In this document: in pieces, positions 25,215-40,200 of the stretch
Layout of the letters: the number at the start of each line of letters is the position of its first letter
Numbering within the stretch: the first letter of the stretch is position 1
Source of the DNA: Branchiostoma floridae
Lineage: Eukaryota > Chordata > Leptocardii > Amphioxiformes > Branchiostomatidae
DNA: 60,000 nucleotides
Direction of reading: 5' to 3'
Assembly (NCBI RefSeq): GCF_000003815.2
Contig: NC_049980.1
Span: 18,876,059 to 18,936,058 of the forward strand
Translations under genes and position numbers: made by a program
Notes under the pieces: model-generated
Database searches by the model: none
Seen by the model: only the letters and a program-made list of their open reading frames with translations
Told to the model about the DNA's origin: nothing

Positions 25215-28200
25215 GTGGGCAACATTCCGTTTTCACCACACAAAAAATTGTGAATTCTTCATTTTTGGAGGAACTTAATTTGGTTGTGAGGGGGAAATAA
25301 AAGAGGTCATGATTGAAAACAATTCAGCACTACTACAGAAGTAATAAATGGGAAATGCATACTTACTGTGGAGAGGTTACCGAAAAAATACAAATTAAAC
25401 ACTTCAAATATTAAACATTTTAACCCTTAAACTGCCTAACCCGGATATATCCGGCACGCATATACATGTCCTGTGTGTCGCACCCGGATATATCCGGGAT
25501 AGCGTATTCCCCCGAAGTAGCAACTTTGCGCGCCAATAGCGCACGAACCCCGGAAGTTAGGGACTTCGGCCTTGTTCGAGGCTTTCTTTTTGGAGGTCAG
25601 CAGCCAACCCTGGCACTGATAGCATTTTATAGTGCTGAAACTCTGGCATATTAAGGGTTTAGATTAAAGATCCACCTGAATCTGCGTGTTAGTCCAGATA
25701 CAAGTGGAGTTCTGCAGGTATTTGACTACCCACACCCAACTTGTACCAGTCTTGCCCCAGTTTACACAATACATGTTTGTTGTACAATGTATATGTGCAT
25801 ATGAATTTTTGTTGGTACAATAGTTCAAATAGATGATGGAAATGGTATCAGTATAATAAAAATAGTGGATAAAACTGGGTTTCATCCACTGTCTCTATTT
25901 TTTTTTAATTGGAGTGATGCAGGCATACCTATGAATTGTCTGGTGCTGGTAATTAAAAAAAATTATTACTAAATGCTCTACTGCACATTACTGTATGTAA
26001 CATTACTTGTTTGGTGTAAACTAAGCATTATCATGCTAAATGATTATCAGAATAAAACATTTAGAATAAGTAATGGTGTAATGTATATCATTCAATCTTT
26101 AAAAGCTTTATTAGGTTTGGAGACTAAACTAAGAAATGAACAGTCATCAGGATTGAAGTCCAGTGACTCAAATGTTATGCTGTAAGAAACAAGCTCAAGA
26201 AATTACACTTCAGTCTTTTAGTGCATGGTATACCTGACAGGAAGAAATGCTCTCCAAAATCCAAAGTAATTACAAAAATACCAAACATTATATGTTTCAG
26301 AACATATTATTAAAGAAATACAATCTAACTTCACGTCAACTGATGCTTTTCCTTCTAGAAAGCATTATTATCCGTTTTAAATATCATATTAAGCACTTAG
26401 TGTTGGCATATCTTACATCCTGCAAGTTGCCCCCTTTTGCAACTGTTGGAGTCAGTGCCCAATCACCACTCCCTGTCACCAGAGAGTTGCAGACACCAGA
26501 TAAGACAAATGACTCATTTCCGGAGGGTCAGAATAATTATAGGAGCAGGTAGGATAGTCTACATGCATATTTATAACACATATAGGTGCTGGCTGTGATG
26601 GATTTGCCAAGCACACAGTATTACTCAAAACGGCTGTCAGCACCGTTACCATCTGATCAAATAATAACCACCATGCCAGGCTTTAGAAGATTGCTACCTC
26701 CCCCCTCTCACCCATAGAATGATGGAGCACTGTAAGATGTCTTCAGGGGAATCGGGAGTGATGGGACGATAAAGTGTATGAAATACCACAGGCGGCAGTC
26801 TCATGATCATAGGCTGCAGAATTGTCATTTGGTATGTCAAGTACAGGATCCTGCAATACTACATGTTGTACAGAGTACAACCATTGAAAAAAAACGTGGC
26901 AAAGTCACAAATAATTTCTCTTGCTTGAGTTCTTTAAATTTTTCCAAATAAGAATTAAACAAGAGAAAATACTTGAATGTATAAGTTAGTGTCAAGGCAA
27001 TAGTTACTGCAGTATGCATGGGAAATTATAGTAGATACTTCAAACATTTAAAGGAAGATGCAAAGACTTAATTTTATTGATGGATTAACAAATTATACTC
27101 ACCACAGAGTCAAATTACAAATCTTTTCTTTGTATCGCTTCCTCGCCCACAATATTTGCGAAAAGTTTTGACATCTAATTAAGACAATGGGTACAACATG
27201 ACTGCATATCTAAACAACGTGGGTGGAATACATGTACTAACTTAGTATTTGCTAAATCAACACATATGCTCAAATTAATAGTTTCCGTTGGTCTAGCTGA
27301 TATCGTTGAAGCATGGATACATCACACCACTAATGTATTGGAAAGGAGAGAAGAAACTCATCACAGAGTGCCAGGCATTGCTCTCGGTTTAGACTAATCA
27401 ATAGGCGTAATCTATTTTCAATAAGCACATGTACATGTCTGTAGTTTGGGAGATGAACTGTGGGCTGCCTGATATTGAGTGGCTGCCCGACAAATTTTAT
27501 GGTCTCTGTTCAATAATCTTATCTTTAAGATAAATATTTCAAGATCAATCATGTACATGATGTTTTTTTTTTTTAATTTCACCCTAAATTAGAAGTCGTG
27601 CCTTCAATTTCAGCGACAATTTTCCTGTTTATGTCCTAACACACTCAGTTTTAGGTGCTTTCATATGAAACTGTAAATTACAGCAAAAAAAGATAGACTT
27701 TAAATTCCTACATTACCACATGTGTCCAGTGTTTTGGGGGCTCAGAATAAGGTTACTAGTTGTAGTAACTTTTGCAAATGGGATCTTTTTAATACTTCCT
27801 GCCCACCCCCCTACTTAATACTTAAGTTTGTTAATTGTTCTGTTGCCCAGATGCCCTTGGTCCTCCCATACCAGGACTATGATGATCATGACGGCCCCAC
27901 TTTCATGCTTCATCACAAAATCAATAGAAAATCTGTTTGCCGGAATGAGATCGCCACGGCAGTGTGCCACCTTCCTAAATAGATTTCAATATCCTGGAAT
28001 CGGACCAGAATAAAGCAATTTCACTTGCCTACTAGGGGAGGTGAGGAAGGCGTGTCTGGCATGAGAATAGTGGTGGGTGAAGGGGACTGCAGGTGTAGAT
28101 GGTGCCTTTATCATTATCGCTCACCTTTTAACAGTGTTGAAGCCATTAAGGACCTAAATTCAATTTCAAGGGTCTGTGGGGATGGTGGTTGTAAATTGGC

Positions 28201-31200
28201 AGGTGGTCAAAGACAGGACTGTACTGAAGGCCAGGGGACTGATAATGTCAGAGGAATGACTTGTCATTGATTATGTTAGGAAAATTTCACAGAAAGTTTA
28301 TAAATGTGGAAAAAAGGGCACATGCATACATACATGTACTAAGGAATATACAAGTCAGCCTTGGTGATCAACTCAGCTGTACTAAATCAAGTAAAGAATG
28401 TGAAATATAAAATGACCCTTTGGGCATCCAGGTTACTATTGGTTACTATTTGAGCCAGATCTTTGAGTCATTCTATGGAGTTGATGGCTAACTGTAGTAT
28501 AGTTGACATAAAGTTGAGAGGTTGTGGGTTTGTTTCCTGCCATTCCTTGCCGGACACGACTTTTCTCAATGAGTACAATTAACTTAATGGGGAGATAAAA
28601 GGCAGTGGAAGGACAGGGATGGGCCCAAGACATGGTGGACTCAAACTGCCCCTACCACTCAATAAGGCTATAGGACTTTAACCTTTACATATAATATTAT
28701 TGATGTGTGCACACCAAGGTGTTCCCATCAAATGCAACCTGCTTAAATTATCAGTGTGATGGAGGTACTAATTTTGAGAATAAGAAAGGGTAAGGAGACA
28801 ACTGACACTGCATACAGCCCTTCATTCCAGTGGTTTCCAAACCAGAAATCAAATCCACATCCTCTATACTGGCTTTGTGTGTCTGCTGCAATAGAGGCTA
28901 ACATTGGGTCAGGCATTTCTATAATTGTCTTCCCAGTATTACCAAGTCATACCCTGCTTGGAACCCCACTGTTTTAGACAATCTCTAGAGCTGAAAGATC
29001 CAGCCTTGCACTTTTTCACAACCTTCACCTCCCACACATTTCCTGATGATAGTCAATTTCTGAGCCTGAGTGTTTCTGAAGGCCTCTTGATGGATTCTCA
29101 GAAGGGAATACAGTAAAATGGAAATTTCTGCTGGCTCAGCCCCCTCTTTGTGCCTAGCCCGTGAATGATTACCCAGAGAAGCCATCATTAACCACTCAGT
29201 TTCAACAAATCAGCAAATGGTGGGCAGGAGTTTTGCAGGACTCAGCAATTCCTCCTGCCTAGAGGGATGGAATCATTTCATGATACAAGTTGCCCCCTGA
29301 CATTAATTAAAACGTTATGACCTGATCAAGATCCCATTGATTGGTTGTTGATTATGTATGAAAAAAGATGTGCTGCTCTTCAAAAGATGTGCTCTCTGTC
29401 TCCAATTTGCATTTATCTCTAGAAGAAGTATCTGCAAACTGTGTAAAAAACCTATGCCAATAGGAATCAACATCAGATGGAAAATAAAATTGCTTCAGCT
29501 AAAAGATTGAAGGGAAAACATATACATGTAGATGGTTCTTTGATCACCAAGAAGTATGCTTTGTACCTTATAATGCACTAAATTTAATTTTCGATTCAAT
29601 TTCTCACAGAAGTTTGTAATTTTTCACTGGTCGTGTCAAGAAAGACATAAGATATGTACAGTATATACAGGTTCATTGAAATAGGGAGATTTCCCTAGCA
29701 CCATGAACAGTCCGTCACAGATTAATGTCCTGTCCTAAGGACTGAAACTTTTTGCATTTTGCGACTTGCAGTCGCCAGTGTAGTCGCCGTTGTGATGTTG
29801 AGATGAACGGACCTGTTCAATCCATGCCAAACATTTGTATACCTGTTAAAACAGGCATTTCTTCAACATGTTCGCACTAGCGCAGTGGTAAAGTTTACGC
29901 ATTCTAAACCAATGCACCCGGTTCGAATCCGGGGAGGTAGATTTTTTTCAACTTTTTTTTTTCTTTTTTACATCCATTAAAATACTAATTTTTACATCCA
30001 TTTGGCCACACCAATTTATTTCTTTGGTTAACGGATTCGCCGCTTCGTTTTTTTGCCGAATAGAAATAAAAATTAAAAAAAAAAACAACTTAAAAATGCC
30101 CCGCAACAGAGCTCACTCAAAAACAGGCAATGTGTAGTGAAATTTGCGGCAGTTCACGCAAATTTTAACAGGTGGTGTCTAGATCTGCTGCAGTTCAGGC
30201 ACATCTGTGAATCTCTCCATGCGCCAATATCAGGTTTAGTTACTCTGTTCTATTTATATGACATTCTAATAACTAGAAAAAAACGTTCACACACGCAAAC
30301 ATTGGCAAAATGCCAGCTTTTTTAAAAGCACTTGTTTCCAGTAGAGTACAGTTGGGACTCCGAGCTGTCCAGGTAGAACAGTCTGGCTAGAAACATAGGA
30401 TACTGACCGCTTGATGTCCTGAATTTTCGGCTAATGAATCTACCATTACCAGACATGAGTGGAAGAGGCCAAGGAATCAGACAGTAATGGCAAAGTTATG
30501 TACGGAGGAAGCAGCTGCCAAGTACTCCATCAGGACTTGGCGCTGAGTGCACTTACCTTGCCATACAGCTCTTGTCTTTTGGAACAACTATGCCCCACCA
30601 TATGCTCAAGTCTAGCTGGTAATGGAAGTTATATCTGGTAAAAGAGCTTCAACGTGTTGTACTTTATCTTCTGTAATCCCAAATGGAAATGATGTGTCAG
30701 TAGAAAATAGATTTAATGGGCTTGGCTGTGTACATATGGAACCTTTGTGTACTTGACAGAATGGGCACATGATGAATATTGGAAAGGGCTACATGTACAT
30801 GTAACGCATAGCTATTGATTTGTCTTTCAACTTACTTTGCTTCATCATGAGAAACTCTCTTAACCTCTGCCAAGGGACCTGGCTGCTGTTTTACTGATAT
30901 GTAAGCCACTGCTTTCTCAAGTTTGGTCATGTAACAAGTTCTAGTGTCCAGCAGTAGAAAGCAATGGTTTTATGTCACCCAAAAGAATGAGTATGGTATC
31001 AGTGGAGACAAAAGCAATATCTGTTGTTAGGCTTCTCAGCATCTCATGGCACATCTTATTTTCTAACTCTGATAGCTGAACATGAAGAAGTGCTGCAGTC
31101 TTTATGCTTCAATGTCTTCAAAATGCCTGTTGTTCCATTTTGGTGGTCAGATTTCCTCTATACATGTAACGTTACTTGTTCCAACCCTCCCTCATGACAA

Positions 31201-34200
31201 ATTGCTTTGTTTCTCTAGCGGGCAAAATTACACTTAACCTTTTTTTAGTTAGAGCCCTATAATGGCGGGGGCATCAGTCATTAGATTAGTGTTTTATGAC
31301 AGGGTCATTTCTAAATGAGAAAATCAGTCATCTAAATGTATGAAGCCCCTGACCTATATTTGACCCTGACCTAAAACTGTCAGTCAAAAAGATGTTGCAC
31401 CCATCCATGTTAAGGTATCAGAATTGTTAATGGTAGTCTTCAAACAGTCCAAATATTGAGGGAAAAACTCTCATTGGAATCCATTTTGATGAGCAAAATT
31501 AGTGTAGTTTGGGTGTAGTGTATTGTTTGGTTAGGTTTGTAAAATGTAAAATCCTAATGAACTATAGTTGTGGTATTGAGCCTGAATTATTTCTTCACAA
31601 TGAAGAGTGTCATTCTTACACAAAATTGTTTTTGTTACTTACAATATTGCAAGCTGACAAGTACGTCATCTTGAATTTAGAAACTCTCTGTGCGAGTAGC
31701 AAAGCTATTGTTTCCCTAATCTTCTGTCTAAAAACAACCACACATTCAATTTTATATACAAAAAGTAACCTACATTTTGTATCATGTGAATTGAATCAAC
31801 AGGATACAAGTATGACAGCTGCATTAAACTAAGAGAATGGGAGAAGTACAAGACTTGTACATACATTTGTATCTTCACAAGATACTACCGGTAGTGGCCG
31901 ACATTTGCTACTTGGCTGACTGATGTAGTTCGTGATGCACAGCCTGAATTTTTTCAGCCTGCAAAAGCTGTTACTAAATATTTTGTCCTTCTATCTTCAA
32001 ATCTTTGCTGCAAATTGCGGGAGGGTGTTTCAAGGCCAGTTTGATATAAACCCATATCGATGAAAGCTGTCACCGGAACACATGCTACTCTGCTCAGTGC
32101 CTTAATGGCCGACAAAGGTCGACCATAAATTTGGCCCTGCAGATTACGTGTGTTCTAATCACGAAGATACGTTTATGGGATGTTTGGAAGCACGCCTCTG
32201 GGAATTCTCTGACCCTGACCTAGCCCTTCCATATATGTATTCACTGCATGATGTTCATCAATGTTGCACCTTTGGTGACCCCTTGCAGCTTGCCCCAGTT
32301 CTAGTTGCCTCTACTGGGCTGTGTACCTAAACATAAGGTCAGGTACAGAACAATTAGTCAAAAAAACCTTTTATCTTCAACAATGGTAGAAACAATTAAG
32401 AAAATGTTTATTAGGACTTTCCTTTAATCATCACTTGTAAAGAACATGCCCTTGGGAGAGGATCTCAAATTATAGATGGCCTCTTTTTCCAGTGCTATAT
32501 TTTCATCTTTGCTGGAGTAATTGTATGTTTCTAGTAACAAAATAAGAGTATACACATTGTGTACATAAATCATAGGAAGAAAGGCACAATGTATTGTCAA
32601 TGTTCAGATTACAAAGTCTAGATGGACAAGCAGGTAAAGCAATCTTTTAGTCAGAGTGATACAACAAAGTTGGCCCTGCAGACTTCTATCAAATCAGTAT
32701 GTTAACTTTGTAGATAGCTGAAAATTCTGACTTTTACCCAGTGGATGTTTGATCAGCACCAAGGACAGGTTTCTTTAACTGTATCTGCATTTAAATGACT
32801 TTTACATTCTTGGAAAGTTGTGTGTAGTTTTGCTTGATTGAAAAGAAGAATTTATGCATACAGGAATGTATTGATCAAACTGTATCATCCTTTGAAACCA
32901 AGATTAAATGTGCTGTTTATTTTTTACTTCTACATAGTCCTCCTCCTTCAAAGTCAGAACTCCAGGGCAACTTCTCAGCAGTTGCCATACCAACAGGACA
33001 CGCGCTGGTACAGCATGAGCTGAAAAGGTAGGATTGTTCTTCATTCCTGTAATTGACTTATTTTTCTCACAGTGGCATTGATAGCAGTGGTAGTGTATAC
33101 AGCCACAAATTCTACAAGTTATGGAACATTTCATATAATGGCAACTTTTATTGTGTAGCGGACTAAAGAAGCATCAGTTTCATTTGTTATCATTTTGAAG
33201 GCATGACCCTGTCAACCCAGACGAACGTCACCGAACATTGTTGCTCAGCAAGACGGTTCTGAAACCACCAAGCAACCGGACCAACCTGACACAGACAGAA
33301 GTGGCAGGACCACTGCGCACCAGGTTTCAGGAGAGAATAGTGGATGCCAAACAATGGAGCTGGAATAGGACTGCCATGTTAGAGATGAGGTAATGCACCA
33401 TCTATGTAACACACGCTCTTGCTGTCAGGGCTAGCTGTATAGACCTCTTGATCATGAAACCAAAACAGAAAAACAAAGCAGTTTTGATTGGCACAAGCAT
33501 TATGAAAAAGCTAATGAAAGGTCAGATGATACAGACCTCAATCCCTGTAGCTTACAGGTATTTGCCATCAAGAGCCAAGATGACCAGAGGGTAGGGGCAT
33601 GATTCAATTGGGCTAAAACGCCCTGTCAAAATTCACATTTCTGGTTTTTTTTTACGCAACACAAATGAGGATGTTGGGATTTCTAACACTCTGTCAGTAG
33701 ATAAAGACTGAGAATAGAAATACACAATGTACATGTACCTGCTCTTCCTACACATGAAGGTCTCTGTTTCCAGACTTGTTTCTTTCAAAGGTCATAAGAG
33801 ACTATGAAGAGCAAATTGTATATGCCACAATGAACAATGTATAAGACAATATTGAGTGACGATGATGACATTGCCAATGGGTAACCTTCAATGCAATCTC
33901 TGGCCATTTCTTACTTCTCCACATTATTCTCTAATGGAATTCTAAAGAAGCCTGGCATCAAGCCTACATGAAAGGCATTTATTTCCCAAGATGTGTCATA
34001 CCATCCAAAATTTCATCAGGCAAGGTAGTTTCATGGTGCTGAAATCGGATTGAAATCACGTTCCAGTGACACTATAGCCATCAGTGACAACATTATCAAA
34101 GGGGATGTATCTGTTTCATACTGCCTGACTTAACCTTGCACTAGTGGAACCCTGTGATAATATAAAACGGTTGACATTACATGCAGACTTTGGCGTCAGC

Positions 34201-37200
34201 TGGCACCACAGGCCTTGTACATACATTTGTACCAAATTTGTAGTGGTTACAGGGTTAGGTGGGAGGGAGAAGGTTAAAGGCCACATGGAGGATGTGACAT
34301 AACGTTAGTGAATGGGTACATTAGCCCCAGAAGAGCACAGGGTACATCAGTAATTTGATGAGATTTTCTCTCTTTGACTCTGAATTGTTTGTGCATTTCA
34401 ATAAATATCAGTCTGCTACTGTATACCATTGCAATACTACATGTAGGTACTGTAAATCCATTCATTTTTGTGATATAATTCACCATGTCTTCAGTTTGCC
34501 ATCGATTGAAAGAAGTCTGCAGTACAGTATTAGAAAAATGAAATGCATATTCAGAGGAGAGGCCACTGCAAACACTGAGAAAACCACCACGGGCATTGAT
34601 TTGAAGATTTACAATAGCCTGCATATTATGCATGATTGTGCTGTGGCAGAAAGGACATTAGTGAGCAATTTTTCAAATTTATACAAAAATGTACATTTGT
34701 GCATAATCACCTGTAAAAAGTCTAATTCAAGGATGGAAGCCGAGGTGAGAATTATCTTCTTTCACCTGTTGGATCCACCAAACCTTAAATGATATTAATG
34801 GGACAGGTAGACACACCAGGAATTAAAGGCTGTGGCATTCCAAATGGAGTGAAGCATGATAAATGTGGAGTTCTGCATGTGTTAATGTTAAACCATACAG
34901 CTTTGGCGGCATGGTGCATCAGTGGATCCAGGATGACAGATTTGGGGATTTGTCTGGCTTTTTCACACTTGTAGATAGATAGATAAATCGTCTGGATGGG
35001 TTTTTCCAGGAGCACTAGAGTGGACTTGGAGAGAACAGGCAATTCAGACATGTAATTTGTCATATAAATGTGCCTGTAAGGTGCGCAAGTAAATTGTACT
35101 GAGGGATGGCTGTTTCAAAATTGTCCATGGATGTTGGAAGGCAGAAAAAAGTGGAGGATTGTAATGTTGTGTAACTATGCCTTTATACAAAGTTCTTTAT
35201 TCACAGCCACATGCAGTATTTACATGTGCCAATGTTTTGGTGCACATCTGTCATCTTCCTTAGGGCAATATAATTGGAGACAGTCTTGTTTGGTGTGATC
35301 AACTGACATTTAATCATGTGGCTTCCTCTGGTTCTACATTGGGCTAGTTTAAAGTACTGAGCAATGGGTATACTAATGCTGCCATTTAAATTTTTTACAA
35401 GTGGTGAGCCAGGCCTCTTTCCTTCTTTTTCCTAGTTTGTTGGGTCTCTGGCTAAAAAAAATTTTTGAGCAATATATTCACATGGATATTATCAAGCAAG
35501 AATAATAAGAGACTAAACAAAAAAAAACATTGTAAGCAACAAAATGCTCTAAAATGTGACTTAGTCTCTACACCTCTCATCACAATTCATGACTCAAGTG
35601 GCTCATGGAAATACTGTGTGGGTGTGAATAAAGAACTTTGCCATATAGTCGCTTACGGACGAAACTATTCACGATGTGTTGTTCTTTGTGAAAAAAATGT
35701 CTGAGTGCTTATTTACATTTTGTACTTTAAAAAATCTTTCTTCAGTATCGAACTTCTCTACGAATTGTCGAGTCGTGGTGCCTTTCTAAAGATGTCATTT
35801 TCTTCTTCATATTCCAGAAATGCAGTCCGCAAAGTGATTGATACCGCTAAGAGCATTTCTATCCTGCGGTCCCAGACGCACATTGGGGATGTCATGCACT
35901 ACGACATCGACAACCACAACACGTTTAACATCACCAAGGACCTGTACGACCTGCTCCCCGAGACCTCTCCTCTCGAGGGCCGACTCTTCAACTCCTGCGC
36001 CATAGTGGGCAACTCCGGGATCCTCCTGGGGAGCGGGTGCGGACAGGAGATCGACAGCCACGATTTCGTCATCCGCTGTAACCTCGCTCCCGTGACAGAG
36101 TACGTTAAGGACGTGGGGAGGAAGTCTGACTTGGTGACCATGAACCCCTCTGTGCTCCCCACGGCTTTCGGAGGACTGAAGGAGAAACACTGGGAGGAGA
36201 AGTTTGTGAAGAGGCTGCGCATGTTGGAGCACTCCATGTTGTGGATCCCCGCCTTCACCACCATCAACGGGGAGAAATATGTGCAATATACAAACAGGAT
36301 CATCCTGAAGAATGACCTGAATATCAAGACTCTTTACCCCACTAAACACTTAGCACATTCCATACGAGGGTGAGTAAAAGGGCACATATAATAACAGTTA
36401 GATGATTCTGGGCCTAGCTTATACCAAACCTTTGTTGTACAATATATGAAGTGTTTTCACACACTTTCAATGAAGAAGGCAGGTGCTGGCAGCCATGTTG
36501 GTGTCCGTATTTGTATTTTAATGATCATACCTCAAACATAAACATCATTTATTTGTGTCTGTTGGTAAATTTTAAATGTTTCAGGTCATTGCCCTGTAAG
36601 AAATCAATAGTGGTTATTTGAGAGGAACAAGAAGATCTTGAAATGTCTAAATACTATTGAAATGTGAATAGGGACACCAACATGTCAGCCAATGCAGCAT
36701 TGACTTGAGATGAAAATGCTCTATATTTGACAGTAATTTTTTGTCTTCAAGGAACCAGATTACTATGAAGTTCTGCATCAGTAATGATATAACTCTAAGT
36801 TTAACAAAATGAATACTTTTATGAGATACTTTTCCAAGTCAAGATGGACAAAATATCTAATTAACAGTGTAAACTCAGGCTCCTCCCAAGAAACCCTACT
36901 GTGTTCATATAACAGCATGACCTTGCACACCCTTTGCCTAATGCCAGGGCCACATTTTCAAACCAGTGCCCAGCCAGACAGATACGAGAACAAGGAGAAT
37001 GATATAAAATGACACATAACATATACAATGTAGCATGTAAAAAAGATTAGTCATAAGCATAATTTGTGTATATTTCTGGGTATGGTTCAGTTATTGATAT
37101 ACAAAATATATTTCATTCCCTTTGAAAATGTGATCCTGGTATTAGCATTGAGTTTATATTTCTATAAACTGAAACAGAGAGGACTGTTGGAGCAATCTTC

Positions 37201-40200
37201 ACTTCATCACGTATGTGCACGTTATTCATCATGGACAGCATGGTGACCTTTGAAAGCATTTCAGACGAGTGTGATTTTCCGCTCACCTCTAGCTTATGCC
37301 ACTGAGCTGGGGTAAAACTGAGGTGTTATTAGCCCCAGGTGGTGCTTGGGCTGTAGAGGGGGAAGTTATCAAGATAAGCTAGCAGCACACCTGGGGGCAG
37401 ACCAACAAACTAGGACAACCTATGCACACTTCAAAACAATCACCAGACAAATCAGCACTGTTGGGCCACGCCAATCTATTCTTTTTTGGTTCTGGGATTT
37501 AGATTAACAATCCTTAACTGGAAAACAAGGATGGAAAATAAGGATGGGAAATATGAATACAGTCTGAGGGAAGAGTCTGTACTTTTGGAAATTTGTTTGA
37601 TTGACTTGGTGCTACAACAAAGTAATGTGGTTCATAATTATTGAGGACATGCATGTTATGCAGATGGAAAGAGTGATGAACACTGCATGCTGGGAAACAA
37701 ATCTCATAGCAAATCTCATTCTGTCCCCCTCCCACATAGGATAAACAGGGAAACACCAATATGAAAGACCGAAAGAGGGGAGGTTTGGGTAGCAATTATG
37801 AGTCAGATTAGCAAAGCCTGTTGTCAAAACACCCTACACCATATTCCTAATCACATTTAAGGCATGATGGCCTAGTGCAAAAAAAATTACATGGCATTAC
37901 TGTAACTGCGTCTATGGATGGTAGGATATAAAATAGAAGCCCCATGTTTGAGGAAAACTACATGTACACCTTCAGCTGATTAAAGAGCCCACCACACACC
38001 AAAAACAGAAGGGGACCATCCCAGTGTGAGTGGATCAAAACAAGTGCAGTCTAAATGGGGTAGGAATTTCCCAGGCAGCCAATGTATTCCCTGTTGCTCC
38101 TATAATATCTGTTGATGATGATGATGATGATGATGAATGGTTTATTGGTAAAAAATCACTCGCAGCCTGTTTGGCTGAATTGCGGATTTCGTACAGATAA
38201 TTTTGTCCAGCCAGAGCTAATTCTAGAAATATTAAAACATCTATAACATCAATTATATCTTAAACATTTAAATAACGATTAAAATTCTGATATTGATAAA
38301 GTCAAATACGTGCGTGTAGCAACACTTTAAAACACAACAGATATCCTTAGATACAAAGACATTAGGCATTTAAAAGGCGCACAACGTAGGGGATCGGCGA
38401 GTTTCTTAGTCTGTCAGTCCTACATTTCACATGTCGATATTTGTCACAGTTTCTGGTGGATCTGTTGTGATAGTCCGATCCCTTTGGTGGCAGTAATGAC
38501 GGTCTGTGTCTCTCCAAGTAGGTTCCGAACTTAAAGCACAGCTCTCGCCTGCGGTCCGACAGCAGTGGGATGTTTAAGTTCTTCCTGGCTTGTTCGTAGC
38601 TAGTGAAGTGTCTGCCTAGAATTGTCCGAACAGCTCTCCGCTGCACTGCTTCAAGCCTGTCTGACTGTGCACAGGTGAGGCCCGGATGCCAAACTGGCGC
38701 GCAATACTCCAGTACTGGTCTTACAAACGATGTGAAAATGGTGACAAGGTCTTGAGTGGGTAGGTTGAAATGTTTAAGCTTCCGCAAGAAGAAAAGCCGA
38801 CCGTTAGCTTTCCCTATCATTCTGGTGACCTGCGTCTCCCATTTCAAGTCTTTCTGCAGCCACACCCCCAGAAGAAGCGTGATTGGCACAACCTCAAGGG
38901 GTAATCCATTAATGGTGAGTACTGGCGGAGGGGGCGGACATTTCATAAAGCAGAACGTTATGACTTGGCATTTGTCTGGGTTAAGTAACATGTGGTTATT
39001 GCGAGACCAGTCAGTGAAACCGTCCAATTCATTCTGCATTGATGATGGTTCGAGGTAGTGGCGCGATTCTGCCATGGACAGATCATCAACATATTTCCAC
39101 TGATTAATCAGTGCGTCCCTCATAGCGTCATCAAACACCACTAGAAAAATTAACGGACCTAGGAGCGTCCCTTGTGGCACTGAACAGGTCAGTACCTCCC
39201 AGTCAGAGAGTTGGCCTCCATAGCGAACTCTTTGCCGCCGCTGGGTTAGAAAGTCGCAGACCCACGGGATGAGTTCCCCCCGTACTCCGAGTCGTAACAG
39301 CTTCTGGATGGCTAAAGTGTGGTCTATTCTATCAAAGGCTTTTGAAAAGTCTGTCATAACCATTGTGCAAATGTTCTTGGCCTTTTCAGATTCCCTACAG
39401 AGGAAGTCTATCAAGCTGACCAGATACAGTGTTGTAGAGCGGCCTTTCAGGCAACCAAACTGCTGTTGGTCCAGTGACGCACTTATGTCCTCCAAAATCC
39501 AGTTCGAAACGAAGGACTCGGTGACCTTGGCGAGTTGAGATGTTAGAGAGACTGGTCTGAGTTTGTCGACTGATGGAGGTTGTGACTTGGGTAAGGGCAC
39601 TACTGTGGCGTCTTTCCATACTTGTGGGACGTAACCTTCCTTGAAAGAAGCATTCATCATGTCTGTGACCGGACCACTTATTTCACATGCAAATTCCTTC
39701 AGGATTCTAGTACTCAACTGGTCTGGCCCCGACGCCTTGCCGGCCTTCAGTTTGCGCAGACGGTTGTAGGTATCCCACACGTTGACCTCAGGTGGGCATG
39801 ACTTGACGGGCCTGTATGCTGGTAACTGTTCAGGATCCAGGGGCGGTCTTCCCTGTGCCACCTCTGCAAACTTCTTGTTGATGTGGTTTGCGATGAAAGT
39901 GTTGTCTGCTTCGTCTTGACCGGGGATGTTGAGTGAGAGCTCTGACTGCTGTATATTCAGGATGGTCTTTATCTCTCTGTACCAATCCGCCGGATTTTCT
40001 ACCTTGAGATTTTGTACCCTGTCCCGGTAGAAAGACTTTCGCGCTTTTTTTACCTCTCTGTTCACCTTGTTACGCAGGTATTTCCACAAGGCAGTCTTGT
40101 TTTCTGAGAATGCCTTCTGCCGTCGGCGAATCATGTCCTTGATGTCTGGTTTTAACCACGGCTTGTCATTGTTGTGCATTGTTACCTGCTTGGTTGGGAA

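Larger units (their letters stand above)
26549..32937 (+). other. Sialyltransferase intron 2
   Basis: 6.4 kb between two stem exons. It holds the SINE remnant at 28440-28680 and the tRNA-like insertion at 29858-30119. I found no additional exon with both splice sites and matching phase, but a small stem exon could be missed. Confidence 0.6.

Noticed and set aside
29870-29943. Functional tRNA gene
   Set aside because: The acceptor ends do not pair, although the T and anticodon arms do. A tRNA-derived element is more likely.
35705-35817. Upstream extension of the exon 5 open frame to an earlier ATG
   Set aside because: A good acceptor (TTCCAG at 35817) joins in phase with exon 4, and the extension is AT-rich without similarity to the family.
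35807-36349. Open frames of 142 and 180 codons on the minus strand
   Set aside because: They are antisense shadows of the GC-rich sialyltransferase exon 5, which has clear sialylmotif L on the plus strand.
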